A DNA stretch of 64,000 bases from contig NZ_AZUP01000001.1 in assembly GCF_000527135.1 (NCBI RefSeq), positions 1,612,001 to 1,676,000 of the forward strand. The letters are read 5' to 3'. The notes under the pieces are model-generated. The model was given only the letters and a program-made list of their open reading frames with translations. It did no database searches and was not told the origin of the DNA. Positions 1 through 8,128 of this stretch are shown piece by piece. Both the position numbers and the translations under genes were made by a program. This DNA comes from Methyloversatilis discipulorum. Its GTDB lineage: Bacteria; Pseudomonadota; Gammaproteobacteria; Burkholderiales; Rhodocyclaceae. The number at the start of each line of letters is the position of its first letter. The first letter of the stretch is position 1.

Positions 1-444
1 AGCCTCGGTGTCGAGGGCGTCGAGGACTACATCAAGACCATCGGCCTGTTCCGCGCCAAGGCAAAGAACGTGGTGGCGCTGTCGCACCAGTTGCTGGAGA
101 AGCACGGCGGCGAAGTGCCGAACGACCGCGCCGCGCTCGAAGCGCTGCCCGGCGTCGGCCGCAAGACCGCCAACGTGGTGCTGAACATCGTGTTCGGCGC
201 GCCGACCATGGCGGTCGACACCCACATCTTCCGCATTTCGAACCGCATCGGCCTGGCGCCGGGCAAGGACGTGCTGGCGGTCGAACACGCGCTGCTCAAG
301 GTGGTGCCGGCCGAATTCATGCAGCACGCCCACCACTGGCTCATCCTGCACGGCCGCTACACCTGTACGGCGCGCAAGCCGCTGTGCGGCCAGTGCGGCA
401 TCGTCGACATCTGCCGCTTCAAGGACAAGACGGTCGCCACCTGA
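1..444 (+). CDS. nth: Endonuclease III, 3' part (start lies before the window)
   Basis: DNA glycosylase/AP lyase of base-excision repair that removes oxidised pyrimidines. The reading frame is open from base 1, so the N-terminal part is outside the window. Visible are the helix-hairpin-helix LPGVGRKTANVVLN with its catalytic Lys, the following VDTHIFRISNR segment carrying the catalytic Asp, and the C-terminal [4Fe-4S] ligands in the spacing C-x6-C-x2-C-x5-C (CTARKPLCGQC...C). The stop is the TGA at 442-444. The next gene is convergent. Identification is secure; only the start is missing. Confidence 0.95.
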   Translation, partial: SLGVEGVEDYIKTIGLFRAKAKNVVALSHQLLEKHGGEVPNDRAALEALPGVGRKTANVVLNIVFGAPTMAVDTHIFRISNRIGLAPGKDVLAVEHALLKVVPAEFMQHAHHWLILHGRYTCTARKPLCGQCGIVDICRFKDKTVAT

Positions 445-462
445 GGTGGCGACCGGGGCGGA

Positions 463-1011
463 TCAGATCTTTCCGTCCAGCCCCATCTGGTAATACTTGT
501 GGGTGATCTTGTCCTGGTTCTCGAGCAGCCAGTCGATGTCCGGCTGGTTGTTCATCGCCTTCTTGATCGCCTTGGCCATGGCCTGGCGATGGATGTCGAA
601 CAGGATCTTGTGGTCGAGGTCCTTGGCGGTCGACACCATCGGATTCAGCCACACCGACACGATGATGCCGAGGTCGTTCGCCTTTTCCTTCGGAATGTCG
701 CCGGCGCGCACGGCGTCGAGCACGCCATTGGCGATGGCGGCCTGCACAGTGCCCATCAAGATGTTGGTGTAGCGCTCGTCCTTGACCGTCACCTTACTCA
801 CCATCAGCGTCAACGGACGCACCTGGATGTCGGTGTTCAGGATGGCGAACACGCGAGTGTGGCCCTTGACCTGGTCACCGGTCAGCGTGGCCAGCGCGGT
901 GCCGACCGGGCCGTCCAGTTCGCCGATGATGACTTCGGGCTCGGCCGCGGTGCCCGGCGGGCCGCCGGCGACCAGTGCTTCACCGCTGCGGAAGACGATG
1001 CGTTCGGACAT
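463..1011 (-). CDS. Formaldehyde-activating enzyme (Fae) homologue
   Basis: 182 aa. Fae catalyses or speeds condensation of formaldehyde with tetrahydromethanopterin in methylotrophs. The family core is clear: GEALV near the N-terminus, VIIGELDGPVG around residues 27-37, PLTLMVSKVTVKD (66-78) and NGVLDAVRAGDIP (95-107). Where classical Fae has AHIDLIIG, with the His reported as catalytic acid, this protein reads AEPEVIIG, so that position seems to be Glu24. It is therefore probably a Fae2/Fae3-type paralogue and may not act on formaldehyde in the standard way. The ATG at 1011 is preceded by AGGAG. No other methanopterin-pathway gene lies nearby. Family assignment is good, function uncertain. 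Confidence 0.82.
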   Translation of the reverse strand: MSERIVFRSGEALVAGGPPGTAAEPEVIIGELDGPVGTALATLTGDQVKGHTRVFAILNTDIQVRPLTLMVSKVTVKDERYTNILMGTVQAAIANGVLDAVRAGDIPKEKANDLGIIVSVWLNPMVSTAKDLDHKILFDIHRQAMAKAIKKAMNNQPDIDWLLENQDKITHKYYQMGLDGKI

Positions 1012-1144
1012 GGGTGGTCTCCTGTTGTCGTATGTGAGGGCGTCACGCCTCGGGCGTGCGCCTGAGTTTCACATAATACAACTTTGATTCACAAAAAGAG
1101 ACTACCCGATCGCTCATGTACTGCCGCGGGCGTCGGCAGACGGC

Positions 1145-2068
1145 TCAATACAGCGGCGCCGGCACCGGCAGGGCCGGCAACACCTGCGGCAGTTCCGCAT
1201 GCCCGCAGACGAAGTCGGTGACTGCGGCGACCGTCGCCGGATCGTGCAGCGGGCGCCGATGACCCAGGCCCCAGGTGCGCAACAGCCGCGCCTGCGGCAT
1301 CGCAGCGGACAGGCGCAGCGCGTGCTCGAACGGCACCAGCGCGTCATCGACGTCGTGCACGAACAGCGCCGGCACGGTCACCGTGCCCAGCGCGTCGATG
1401 CGGTCGATGTCCTCGAAGCGCATGGCGTAGAAATGTTCGATGCGGCGACGCATCGCCTCACGCACGCGCGGCGAAATGCCGATGCGCGCGGAAAAGCGTT
1501 GCGCATGTTCGCGTATCGACGCCGGCGTCCCGATGAACACCGCACGGCCGAAGCCGGCGCGCTCACGTAGCGCGAGGCCGACGGCCGCGGCGCCAAGCGA
1601 ATGCCCGACCGCGGCATCGAACGGCCCGTGCGTCGCGTTCAGCGCGTGCAGCGCCTGCACGAAATCCGGCAGGCCGACGCGGACCCGGCGGCTGTCGCCA
1701 TGGCCCGGCTGGTCGAACCACACGACGCGGCGCCCGGCCGCCAGCAGCGCCGCGGCCAGCGTACCCATCTGCGCACCGCACCCGCCCCAGCCGTGCGCCA
1801 GCAGTACCGCCGGCGCACCGGCCGGGCCGGCCGACCACACGGCGATGTCGTGGCGACCGACGCTCACCGTTTCGCGTCGCGCCGGCAACGCGGTCGATAC
1901 CGCACTGTGCGGCCGCGGCGGCGTCGTGAACAGGCGCTCGGCCTGCCGACGCGCCAGTTCGGGTGCCACGCGACTGGCGAGGCGGAAATAGTGGCGCAGC
2001 ACCGGCGCCAGCGAAGCACCGGACGTGCGGCGCGCACGCAGCGGCGGATGGAGGGCGATCGAACTCAT
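1145..2068 (-). CDS. Alpha/beta hydrolase
   Basis: 307 aa, alpha/beta-hydrolase fold. Oxyanion segment HGWGG at 92-96, nucleophile elbow GHSLG with Ser157, an acidic residue in VHDVDDALVP, and a late His in GLGHRR that completes a plausible Ser-Asp-His triad. The first 65 residues, Arg-rich without a signal peptide, are an extension before the core fold. Its start overlaps the stop of the TetR gene by four bases (ATGA), so the two are probably one transcript and the hydrolase a target or partner of that regulator. Substrate unknown. Confidence 0.85.
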   Translation of the reverse strand: MSSIALHPPLRARRTSGASLAPVLRHYFRLASRVAPELARRQAERLFTTPPRPHSAVSTALPARRETVSVGRHDIAVWSAGPAGAPAVLLAHGWGGCGAQMGTLAAALLAAGRRVVWFDQPGHGDSRRVRVGLPDFVQALHALNATHGPFDAAVGHSLGAAAVGLALRERAGFGRAVFIGTPASIREHAQRFSARIGISPRVREAMRRRIEHFYAMRFEDIDRIDALGTVTVPALFVHDVDDALVPFEHALRLSAAMPQARLLRTWGLGHRRPLHDPATVAAVTDFVCGHAELPQVLPALPVPAPLY

Positions 2069-2670
2069 GGCAATGCTCCCGGAACGGCGAAATCGGCGAG
2101 CAGGCGGGCAAAGGCGGCGCGCGCGCGCTCGCCGGCGCGTGCGTCGTCCATCAGGCGGGCGGCGTGGTAATAGCCGAGCACGATGGCGAACATGTCGAAG
2201 ATGAACTGCTCAATGTCGAGGTCGGCGCGCAGATGGCCGGCGTCGATGGCGATGCGCACGGCCTTGTCCAGCGCCTGCTGCAGCAGGCGGTAGTGCCCGA
2301 CCAGCCGGTCGCGCATCGGCCCCGGCCGGTCGTCGTACTCGACCGAAGCGGCGTGGATCGGACAGCCGTGCGCCAGACCGCCGCGCTGCGTCCATTCCAG
2401 CCAGCCTTCGAACATCGCCCACAGCCGCGGCACGCCGCGCGGCGCGGCAAACGCCGGCTTCATGACCGTGTCTGCAAACAGCTGCGCCGCCATGTCGATG
2501 GCCGCGCACTGCAATTCCTCGCGCGAGCCGAAGTGCGCGAACAGGCCGCTCTTCGACAGCCCGGTGCGTTCGGCCAGCGAACCGATGGTCAGCGACTCGA
2601 AACCGCTTTCGCTGGCCTGCGCCAGCGCCGCTTCGAGTATGACCGTGCGTGTGTGCTCTCCCTTGCCCAT
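2065..2670 (-). CDS. TetR/AcrR-family transcriptional regulator
   Basis: 201 aa. The N-terminal helix-turn-helix is typical: TRTVILEAALAQ, then SLTIGSLAERTGLSKSGLFAHFGSREEL (residues about 25-52). The C-terminal ligand domain is of the kind found in repressors that release DNA on binding a small hydrophobic ligand. It is co-transcribed with the overlapping alpha/beta hydrolase. A short palindrome directly upstream suggests autoregulation. Ligand not predictable. Confidence 0.9.
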   Translation of the reverse strand: MGKGEHTRTVILEAALAQASESGFESLTIGSLAERTGLSKSGLFAHFGSREELQCAAIDMAAQLFADTVMKPAFAAPRGVPRLWAMFEGWLEWTQRGGLAHGCPIHAASVEYDDRPGPMRDRLVGHYRLLQQALDKAVRIAIDAGHLRADLDIEQFIFDMFAIVLGYYHAARLMDDARAGERARAAFARLLADFAVPGALP

Positions 2671-2681
2671 AGGACAATAAT

Positions 2682-2693
2682 ACGAACGGTCGT
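2682..2693. promoter_or_regulatory. Candidate TetR operator
   Basis: ACGAACGGTCGT, an imperfect palindrome with ACGA/TCGT arms, starts 12 bases upstream of the TetR start codon. This position suits autorepression. Inferred from position and symmetry only. Confidence 0.35.
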
Positions 2694-2752
2694 GCTTTTT
2701 TCAAGGAAAATTTCAAAGCCTTCGTGCGTGCCGCCCGCAAACCCGCAGCCGT

Positions 2753-3646
2753 TCAGGAAAAGCTGGTCTTGCCGAAGGTGTTGCGCAGGAACTCGGTGAA
2801 CACCTTCACCGTGCGCGACTGCTGACGGTGCTGCGGATACACCGCGTAGATGGTCAGCGGCGCCGGCGCGTATTCATCGAGCACGCTGACCAGACTGCCG
2901 GCGCGCAGCGCCTCGCCGACGATGAAGGTGGGCAGCAGCGTGACGCCCAGACCGGCGATGGCCGCATCGCGCGCCAGTTCGCCGTTGTTCGCACGCAGCC
3001 GGCCGCTGACCGGCAGCGCCTGCGGCCGGCCCTTGTCGAGAAAGGGCCATTCGACGTTGCGCGAATGGCCGTACAACAGGCATTGATGGTCTTTCAGCTC
3101 GGCCGGCGTCTGCGGCCGGCCGTGCGCTTCGAGATAGCCGGGACTGGCGCAGAAGACGAGTTGGGTCGGTGCGATGGCGCGGGCGATCAGCGACGAATCG
3201 CCGAGCTGGCCGATGCGCACCGCCATGTCGTAGCCCTCGCCCACGACATCGACGAAGCGGTCGCTCAGATCCAGTTCGACCGTCACTTCCGGCCAGGTCG
3301 CCATGAAGCGGGCGATCGCCGACCCCAGGTGCAGCGTGCCGAAGGACATCGGTGCCGACAGCCGCAGCGTGCCGCGCGGCGCCGCGTTCTGATTGGCGAC
3401 CAGCTGCTCCGCCTCATCCACGTCCTGCAGGATTTTCACCGCGCGCTCGTAGAAGCCGCGCCCGGTGTCGGTGATGCTGAGGCGGCGCGTGGTGCGCACG
3501 AGCAGGCGGGCGCCCAGTCGGTCTTCGAGCGCCATGATGCGGCGGCTGATCAGCTGCTTCGACAGCCCGAGCCGGTCCGCGGCGGCGGTAAAACTCTGCG
3601 CATCCACCGTGCTGACGAAAATCTGCATGTCCTCGAGCTGGCTCAT
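2753..3646 (-). CDS. LysR-family transcriptional regulator
   Basis: 297 aa. N-terminal winged HTH: MQIFVSTVDAQSFTAAADRL followed by GLSKQLISRRIMALEDRLG (residues about 8-48). The rest is a periplasmic-binding-protein-like effector domain of normal length, of the CrgA/DhcR type. It is divergent from the DoxX-pirin pair, the usual layout for a LysR regulator and its target. The 25-bp palindrome at 3663-3687 in the shared intergenic region is a good candidate operator. Effector unknown. Confidence 0.92.
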   Translation of the reverse strand: MSQLEDMQIFVSTVDAQSFTAAADRLGLSKQLISRRIMALEDRLGARLLVRTTRRLSITDTGRGFYERAVKILQDVDEAEQLVANQNAAPRGTLRLSAPMSFGTLHLGSAIARFMATWPEVTVELDLSDRFVDVVGEGYDMAVRIGQLGDSSLIARAIAPTQLVFCASPGYLEAHGRPQTPAELKDHQCLLYGHSRNVEWPFLDKGRPQALPVSGRLRANNGELARDAAIAGLGVTLLPTFIVGEALRAGSLVSVLDEYAPAPLTIYAVYPQHRQQSRTVKVFTEFLRNTFGKTSFS

Positions 3647-3662
3647 CCGGTGACCAAGGCCT

Positions 3663-3687
3663 CACTGTCAACTCAATTGCGACAGTG
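3663..3687. promoter_or_regulatory. LysR-type operator (7-bp inverted repeat, 11-bp spacer)
   Basis: CACTGTC at 3663-3669 and GACAGTG at 3681-3687 are perfect inverted arms separated by 11 bases, the geometry of a LysR box. A further GACAGTA half-site lies at 3723-3729. The site is 17-41 bases upstream of the LysR start and about 115 bases upstream of the DoxX start, fitting divergent control. Confidence 0.6.
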
Positions 3688-3801
3688 TTTCAATATGAAG
3701 CCGATTTATCAAGCCATATCGCGACAGTACAGTTCAGCCATCGGTTGCGGCATCAGGACGCGCACCGGCAGACAACTCCAGACACCCCGAAAGGACAGAC
3801 C

Positions 3802-4242
3802 ATGAACACCTCGACGATCCAGGCCTACTCCACTCAGCAGGCCGCCCGCAGCACCGACGCCAGCCAGATCGCCGCCGCAGCCGGCCGCGTTCTGCTCGCC
3901 GCCCTCTTCCTGCTCGCCGGCTTCAGCAAGCTGACGCAGCACGAAGGCACCATCGGCTACATCGCCTCGGTCGGCCTGCCCTTCCCGGAACTGGCCTACG
4001 CCGGGGCGCTGTTCGTCGAGATCGGTCTGGCCGCGGCCCTGGTCGTCGGCTACCGCACCCGATGGGTCGCCGCCGCGATCGCCGTCTTCAGCCTGGTGAC
4101 CGCCTTCGGCTTCCACTTCAATCTGGCCGACCAGAACCAGTTCATCCACTTCTTCAAGAACGTGGCTATCGCAGGCGGCCTGCTGCAGATCGTCGCCTTC
4201 GGTGGCGGTGCCCTGTCGCTCGACGCCCGCCGCACGGCCTGA
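3802..4242 (+). CDS. DoxX family membrane protein
   Basis: 146 aa. Four hydrophobic segments: AGRVLLAALFLLAGFSK (about 27-43), ELAYAGALFVEIGLAAALVV, WVAAAIAVFSLVTAFGFHF and VAIAGGLLQIVAFGGGAL. The G-F-S-K sequence after the first helix and the F-H-F-N segment are typical of DoxX/YqjF proteins, small membrane proteins often induced with redox or thiol stress genes. Start chosen at ATG 3802, after GAAAGGACAGACC; the open frame further upstream crosses the putative operator. It lies 63 bases before the pirin gene and probably shares its transcript. Confidence 0.85.
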   Translation: MNTSTIQAYSTQQAARSTDASQIAAAAGRVLLAALFLLAGFSKLTQHEGTIGYIASVGLPFPELAYAGALFVEIGLAAALVVGYRTRWVAAAIAVFSLVTAFGFHFNLADQNQFIHFFKNVAIAGGLLQIVAFGGGALSLDARRTA

Positions 4243-4305
4243 AACCGACCCGCCCATGACCGCAGGGGTGCCGCCATGCGGCACCCCGCAACGAAGGAGA
4301 TCGCC

Positions 4306-5052
4306 ATGACCACCCCCATCCTCAACGCCCGCCCGAGCATCGAAACCCGTCCCGCCGACCAGCGCGGCGTCGCCGAACACGGCTGGCTCAGTTCGCGCCA
4401 CAGCTTCTCGTTCGCCCACTACGACGACCCGAAGCAGCGCGGCTTCTCCGACCTGCTGGTGATCAACGACGACACCGTCGCCCCCGGCGCCGGCTTCGGC
4501 ATGCACCCGCACCGCGACATGGAAATCTTTTCCTACGTGCTCGACGGCGTGCTGGAGCACAAGGACACCATGGGCAACGGTTCGCAGATCCGCCCGGGCG
4601 ACGTGCAGATGATCAGCGCCGGCCGCGGCATCGCACACAGCGAATTCAATGGCTCGCAGACCGAGCAGGTGAAGTTCCTGCAGATATGGATCCTGCCGGA
4701 CGAACACGGCACGCCGCCGGGTTACCAGCAGATCCATTTCGCCGAGCAGGAAAAGCGCGGCCGTCTGCGCCCCATCGTCACACCGGACGGTGCCGAGGGC
4801 AGCATCCGCATCCGCCAGGACGCACGGGTCTATGCCGGCCTGTTCGATGGCGACGAGGCGGCCACGCTGCCGCTGCGCGGCGACCGCCACGCCTATGTGC
4901 ACGTGGCGCGCGGCGAGGTCACGGTGAACGGCGTGCGTCTGGGCGCAGGCGACGGCCTCAAGCTGCGCGGCGCCGACGCGGTGTCGCTGAGCGAAGGGCG
5001 TGACGCCGAAGTGCTGGTGTTCGACCTGCGGGCGGTCGAGACCGCGTACTGA
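4306..5052 (+). CDS. Pirin family protein (YhhW-like)
   Basis: 248 aa bicupin. Metal ligands of the N-terminal cupin are visible in FGMHPHRDMEIFSYVLDG and GRGIAHSEFN, with EHKDTMGN between. YhhW-like pirins can act as quercetin 2,3-dioxygenases in vitro; cellular roles are mostly unknown. ATG 4306 has AAGGAGA at 4292-4298. It is downstream of DoxX and, by layout, a target of the divergent LysR regulator. Confidence 0.92.
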   Translation: MTTPILNARPSIETRPADQRGVAEHGWLSSRHSFSFAHYDDPKQRGFSDLLVINDDTVAPGAGFGMHPHRDMEIFSYVLDGVLEHKDTMGNGSQIRPGDVQMISAGRGIAHSEFNGSQTEQVKFLQIWILPDEHGTPPGYQQIHFAEQEKRGRLRPIVTPDGAEGSIRIRQDARVYAGLFDGDEAATLPLRGDRHAYVHVARGEVTVNGVRLGAGDGLKLRGADAVSLSEGRDAEVLVFDLRAVETAY

Positions 5053-5096
5053 AGGCGCATCCACTGGCGCTCCGCAATGGACGCCAGCGCCGTTCA

Positions 5097-5738
5097 AAGG
5101 CAGCGTCGCGGCCAAGGCCGCTCCCACAAGGGTGACGCGCCCGACCCGCGAGCGGAGCTCGGGCCAGGGCTCTGTGGGAGGGGTCTTCTGACCCCGACTG
5201 CGGCCTGAATCGACGCCAGCGGACAGCAACGGCCCTGTCGCGGTCAGAAGACCGCTCCCACAGGGGAGGGGCACCCGATCCGCGACCTGAGCCCGAACCG
5301 GGATTCTGTGGGAGGGGTCTTCTGACCCCGACAGCGAGCCGAATCGACGCCAGCGGCCAGCAACGGCCCTGTCGCGGCCAAGGCCGCTCCCACAGGGGTG
5401 GGGCACCCGATCCGCGACCTGAGCCCGAACCGGGATTCTGTGGGAGGGGTCTTCTGACCCTGACTGCGGCCTGAATCGAAGCCAGCGGCCAGCAACGGCC
5501 CTGTCGCGGCCACGGCCGCTCCCACGGGGGTGGTGCGCCCGATCCGCGAGCGGAGCTCGGGCGGGGCTCTGTGGGAGGGGTCTTCTGACCCCGACGGCGA
5601 CCTGAATCGACGCCAGCGGACAGCAACGGCCCTGTCGCGGCCAAGGCCGCTCCCACAGGGGTGGGGCACCCGATCCGTGACCTGAGCCCGAACCGGGATT
5701 CTTTGAGAGGGGTCTTCTGACCCCGACAGCGGCGGTGG
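5097..5738. repeat. Tandem array of ~132-bp units built from two REP-like palindromes
   Basis: The segment beginning TCTGTGGGAG (once TCTTTGAGAG) recurs at 5171, 5305, 5437, 5568 and 5700, so units are 131-134 bp. Each unit holds two palindromes: TGTGGGAGGGGTCTTCTGACC and, in the other orientation, GTCGCGGCCAAGGCCGCTCC. The open frames here are artefacts of the repetition. The same two palindromes occur in the reverse orientation, also in ~131-bp units, at 27986-28276. No REP-associated transposase gene is in the window. Confidence 0.85.
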
Positions 5739-5834
5739 GCAGCGCGCGGCGTTAAGTCCGCGGGCCGAGCCGGCAGCAACGGCTGCCCTCCACTGGGCCC
5801 CCGCTCAGGCCTGGAGCGAACACTGTGGGAGATT

Positions 5835-6800
5835 CTATGTTCGTCCGCAAGCGTTTTCGTGCTGTTTCGGGACATAGTCTGCGGCGTTCTTCATCAGTGA
5901 GAAGGCAACGCGCGCGAGCTTTCGGGCCAGCGCAACGAGCGCCTGGGTGCGACTGAATCCGCGCTGGAGCATGCGCTGGTAGAAGGGCTGCCAGGTCGTG
6001 GATCGGCTGGCTGCCATGGCGGCGTTGTAGAGCAGGCGGCGCATCTCCGAGTCGCCCTTCTTGCTCAGCGCACGGCGCCCAGTCTTCTTGCCCGAATCGC
6101 GCACGCTGACATCCAGGCCGAGGAAGGCGATGAAGGCGTCCGCGCCGCTGAAGGGAGCGCGATGGAAGGCCGCGCACAGGCCGGCGGCGGTGAGCGCGCC
6201 GACGCCTTCGATCTTCAGGATGCGCCGATACGGTTCCGTCCATCCGCTTTCGTTGATCAGCGAGGCGATGCGCTGCTCGAACTGTTTGATCAAGGCGGTG
6301 AGCCGCGCGAGGGCCACACGCACGTCGCGACCAAAGCCGGGCAGATCTTCCATGCTCTGACGGATGCGACCCAGGCTGCGCACCACGGTTGCGCGCCGAC
6401 GCAGCAGGCTGCGCAGCGCGGTGACCGCGGGCGCCGGGAGCGAGAACGGGCGCAGATCCGTGCCCTCGTGCGCGAGGTAGCGGGCGATCAGGCGTGCGTC
6501 GTGCCGATCGGTCTTGGCGCGCAGGCCCACGGTGTCGCGGTATCGGGACAGCTTGAAGCCGTCGATCAGAAACACCTGATGTCCGGCGCCGATGAGCAGC
6601 TCGACGAGCGTGCGGTGATAGGTGCCGGTCGATTCGCAGGCGATGCGCTGGTGGCCTTTCGGCAGCGTGCGTAACCAGCCGCGGATGGCCGCAGCCGTGT
6701 TGTCGATGCGCGTCACCCGCGCGCTGGGGTGCTCGGCGATGTCCAGCCAGTGCTTGGAGATATCGATGCCAAAGCACACTGCCTCGTTCTGACTTGTCAC
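5835..6800 (-). CDS. IS110-family transposase
   Basis: 321 aa from GTG 6800. The N-terminal RuvC-like DEDD domain shows GIDISK (first Asp), CESTGTY (Glu) and KTDRHDARLIA (Asp). The C-terminal transposase_20 domain shows GVGALTAAG and LGLDVSVRDSGKKTG, which carries a candidate catalytic Ser. The open frame reaches TTG 6827, but GTG 6800 has GGGAGG about seven bases upstream and starts close to the DISK motif, as is usual. The gene looks intact. Confidence 0.93.
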   Translation of the reverse strand: MTSQNEAVCFGIDISKHWLDIAEHPSARVTRIDNTAAAIRGWLRTLPKGHQRIACESTGTYHRTLVELLIGAGHQVFLIDGFKLSRYRDTVGLRAKTDRHDARLIARYLAHEGTDLRPFSLPAPAVTALRSLLRRRATVVRSLGRIRQSMEDLPGFGRDVRVALARLTALIKQFEQRIASLINESGWTEPYRRILKIEGVGALTAAGLCAAFHRAPFSGADAFIAFLGLDVSVRDSGKKTGRRALSKKGDSEMRRLLYNAAMAASRSTTWQPFYQRMLQRGFSRTQALVALARKLARVAFSLMKNAADYVPKQHENACGRT

Positions 6801-7075
6801 GATGGGGCCCTCCCGACTAAGGTTCAAAAGGCTTGTCGGGATTCACCACAGCACTGGCTTGCAGGGTATGGACGGTACCGTAGTAACACGGTCCGATGGA
6901 TTCCTGATCGGTGCTTGGGGTGAGGGCGGGACATCTCTCCCACTGTCTGTACGTGCTTGCCGTCAGATCCGAGCTCGGTCCCTCCGCCCGACAAGCTATT
7001 CCTACGCCTGCCGGGGTGGAACATACAAGCGAGCTTGCTCGCGATTGCAGCCGTCACCGGTCATCGCAGGCATCC
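6801..7075 (-). ncRNA. Candidate bridge RNA region of the IS110 element
   Basis: About 275 bases upstream of the transposase have no credible gene. IS110-group elements are known to encode a bridge RNA in this position that pairs with target and donor DNA. The stretch has inverted repeats: CCCGAC 6812-6817 with GTCGGG 6835-6840, and GCGAGC 7029-7034 with GCTCGC 7037-7042. The RNA itself is inferred; loops were not assigned. Confidence 0.35.
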
Positions 7076-7087
7076 GTGCGACCGGCT

Positions 7088-7987
7088 TCACATCCTCCCG
7101 GACATCACGGTCTTCATCCACTCGATGAAGGCCTTCACCCGCAGCGGCAGGTGGCGGCGGTTTGCATAGACCAGGCTGATCGGCAAGGACGGCGCTCGAT
7201 AGTCGGGCAGGATTTCGACCAGCGTGTCGTCGTCCAGATAGCGACCGACACGTGGCGCCTGGATGATGCCCAGTCCGGCGCGACAGGCTTCGCGGTAGGC
7301 GTCCGAGTTGTTGACCGTGATGACACCCTGCATCGGCACGCTGAGCAGTTCGCCGGTTTCCGGCGATACGTATTCGAAGCCCGAAGGACGCGCGCCCAGC
7401 GTCTGCGCGTAATGGACCAGCCGGTGCATCGCCAGGTCGGCCAGCGTGCGCGGCGTGCCGTGCTGTTCAAGATAGGCCCGGCTGGCGCAGTTGAACTGTT
7501 CGAAGCGCCCGAGCGGCACCGCGATCAGGCTGTGGTCGCCGACCGCGCCCACGCGCAGCACGCAGTCGAAGCCCTCGCGCACCAGATCGACCCGCCGGTC
7601 AGTGCTGCTCACCTCGATCTCAAGCTGCGGGTGGCGCATCAGGAACTCGGGCAGGCGCGGAATGACCAGATCGCGCGCGAAGGCGAGCGGAAGATCGACG
7701 CGCAGCCGGCCGCGAAGATCGGCCTGTCCGCCCGCGGCGAACAGCGTGTTCAGTTCGTCGAAGTCGGCGATCAGATCGCGGCAGCGCTCGTAATAGGCCT
7801 GGCCGTCCTGCGTCAGCTGCACCTTGCGCGTGGTGCGATGAAACAGTCGCGTACCCAGCGTGCTTTCCAGCTGCTGCACCGCATTCGACACCGTCGATTT
7901 GAGCAGGCCAAGGTTCTCGGCGGTGGCGGTGAAGCTGCCCAGCTCAGCGACCCGGCTATAGATGCGCATCGCTTCAATCTGGTCCAT
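7088..7987 (-). CDS. LysR-family transcriptional regulator
   Basis: 299 aa. The HTH region is MDQIEAMRIYSRVAELG, then SFTATAENLGLLKSTVSNAV (residues about 17-37) with the FHRTTRKVQLTQDG segment typical of the CrgA/DhcR group; the effector-binding domain is complete. Start chosen at ATG 7987, which matches family length; the longer open frame runs antisense through the dehydrogenase. Divergent from that dehydrogenase (141 bases apart) and so probably its regulator. An IS110 element lies just downstream and has not damaged it. Confidence 0.92.
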   Translation of the reverse strand: MDQIEAMRIYSRVAELGSFTATAENLGLLKSTVSNAVQQLESTLGTRLFHRTTRKVQLTQDGQAYYERCRDLIADFDELNTLFAAGGQADLRGRLRVDLPLAFARDLVIPRLPEFLMRHPQLEIEVSSTDRRVDLVREGFDCVLRVGAVGDHSLIAVPLGRFEQFNCASRAYLEQHGTPRTLADLAMHRLVHYAQTLGARPSGFEYVSPETGELLSVPMQGVITVNNSDAYREACRAGLGIIQAPRVGRYLDDDTLVEILPDYRAPSLPISLVYANRRHLPLRVKAFIEWMKTVMSGRM

Positions 7988-8128
7988 GAGCGGCCTTATT
8001 GTCCAAATATTCCGAACAGAGTAACAAAACTGGCTGCGTTTATCTCCACAAACCCGATCAATAGACTGCATTCCGTGCTGGCGACATACCCGTCGCACAC
8101 CTTCAGACCTCACTACCAGGAGATATCC

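Larger units (their letters stand above)
5740..7075 (-). mobile_element. IS110-family insertion element (limits approximate)
   Basis: One transposase gene plus a noncoding stretch upstream of it. IS110 elements lack ordinary terminal inverted repeats, so ends cannot be fixed by eye. The left side abuts the last unit of the REP-like array and the right side must stop before the LysR stop codon at 7088. Insertion next to REP-type palindromes is known for several IS110 relatives. Confidence 0.55.

Noticed and set aside
2828..3805. Long open frames antisense to the LysR, PEP-CTERM, relA and tape-measure genes
   Set aside because: High G+C makes antisense frames open; the sense genes carry recognisable motifs and the antisense products do not.
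5097..5738. CRISPR array
   Set aside because: The repeats are 131-134 bp and almost continuous, with palindromes inside; there are no short unique spacers and no cas genes.
7988..8128. LysR operator between the second LysR gene and the SDR gene
   Set aside because: TTGTCC...GAACAG has only partial symmetry and no clear T-N11-A arms; too weak to list.
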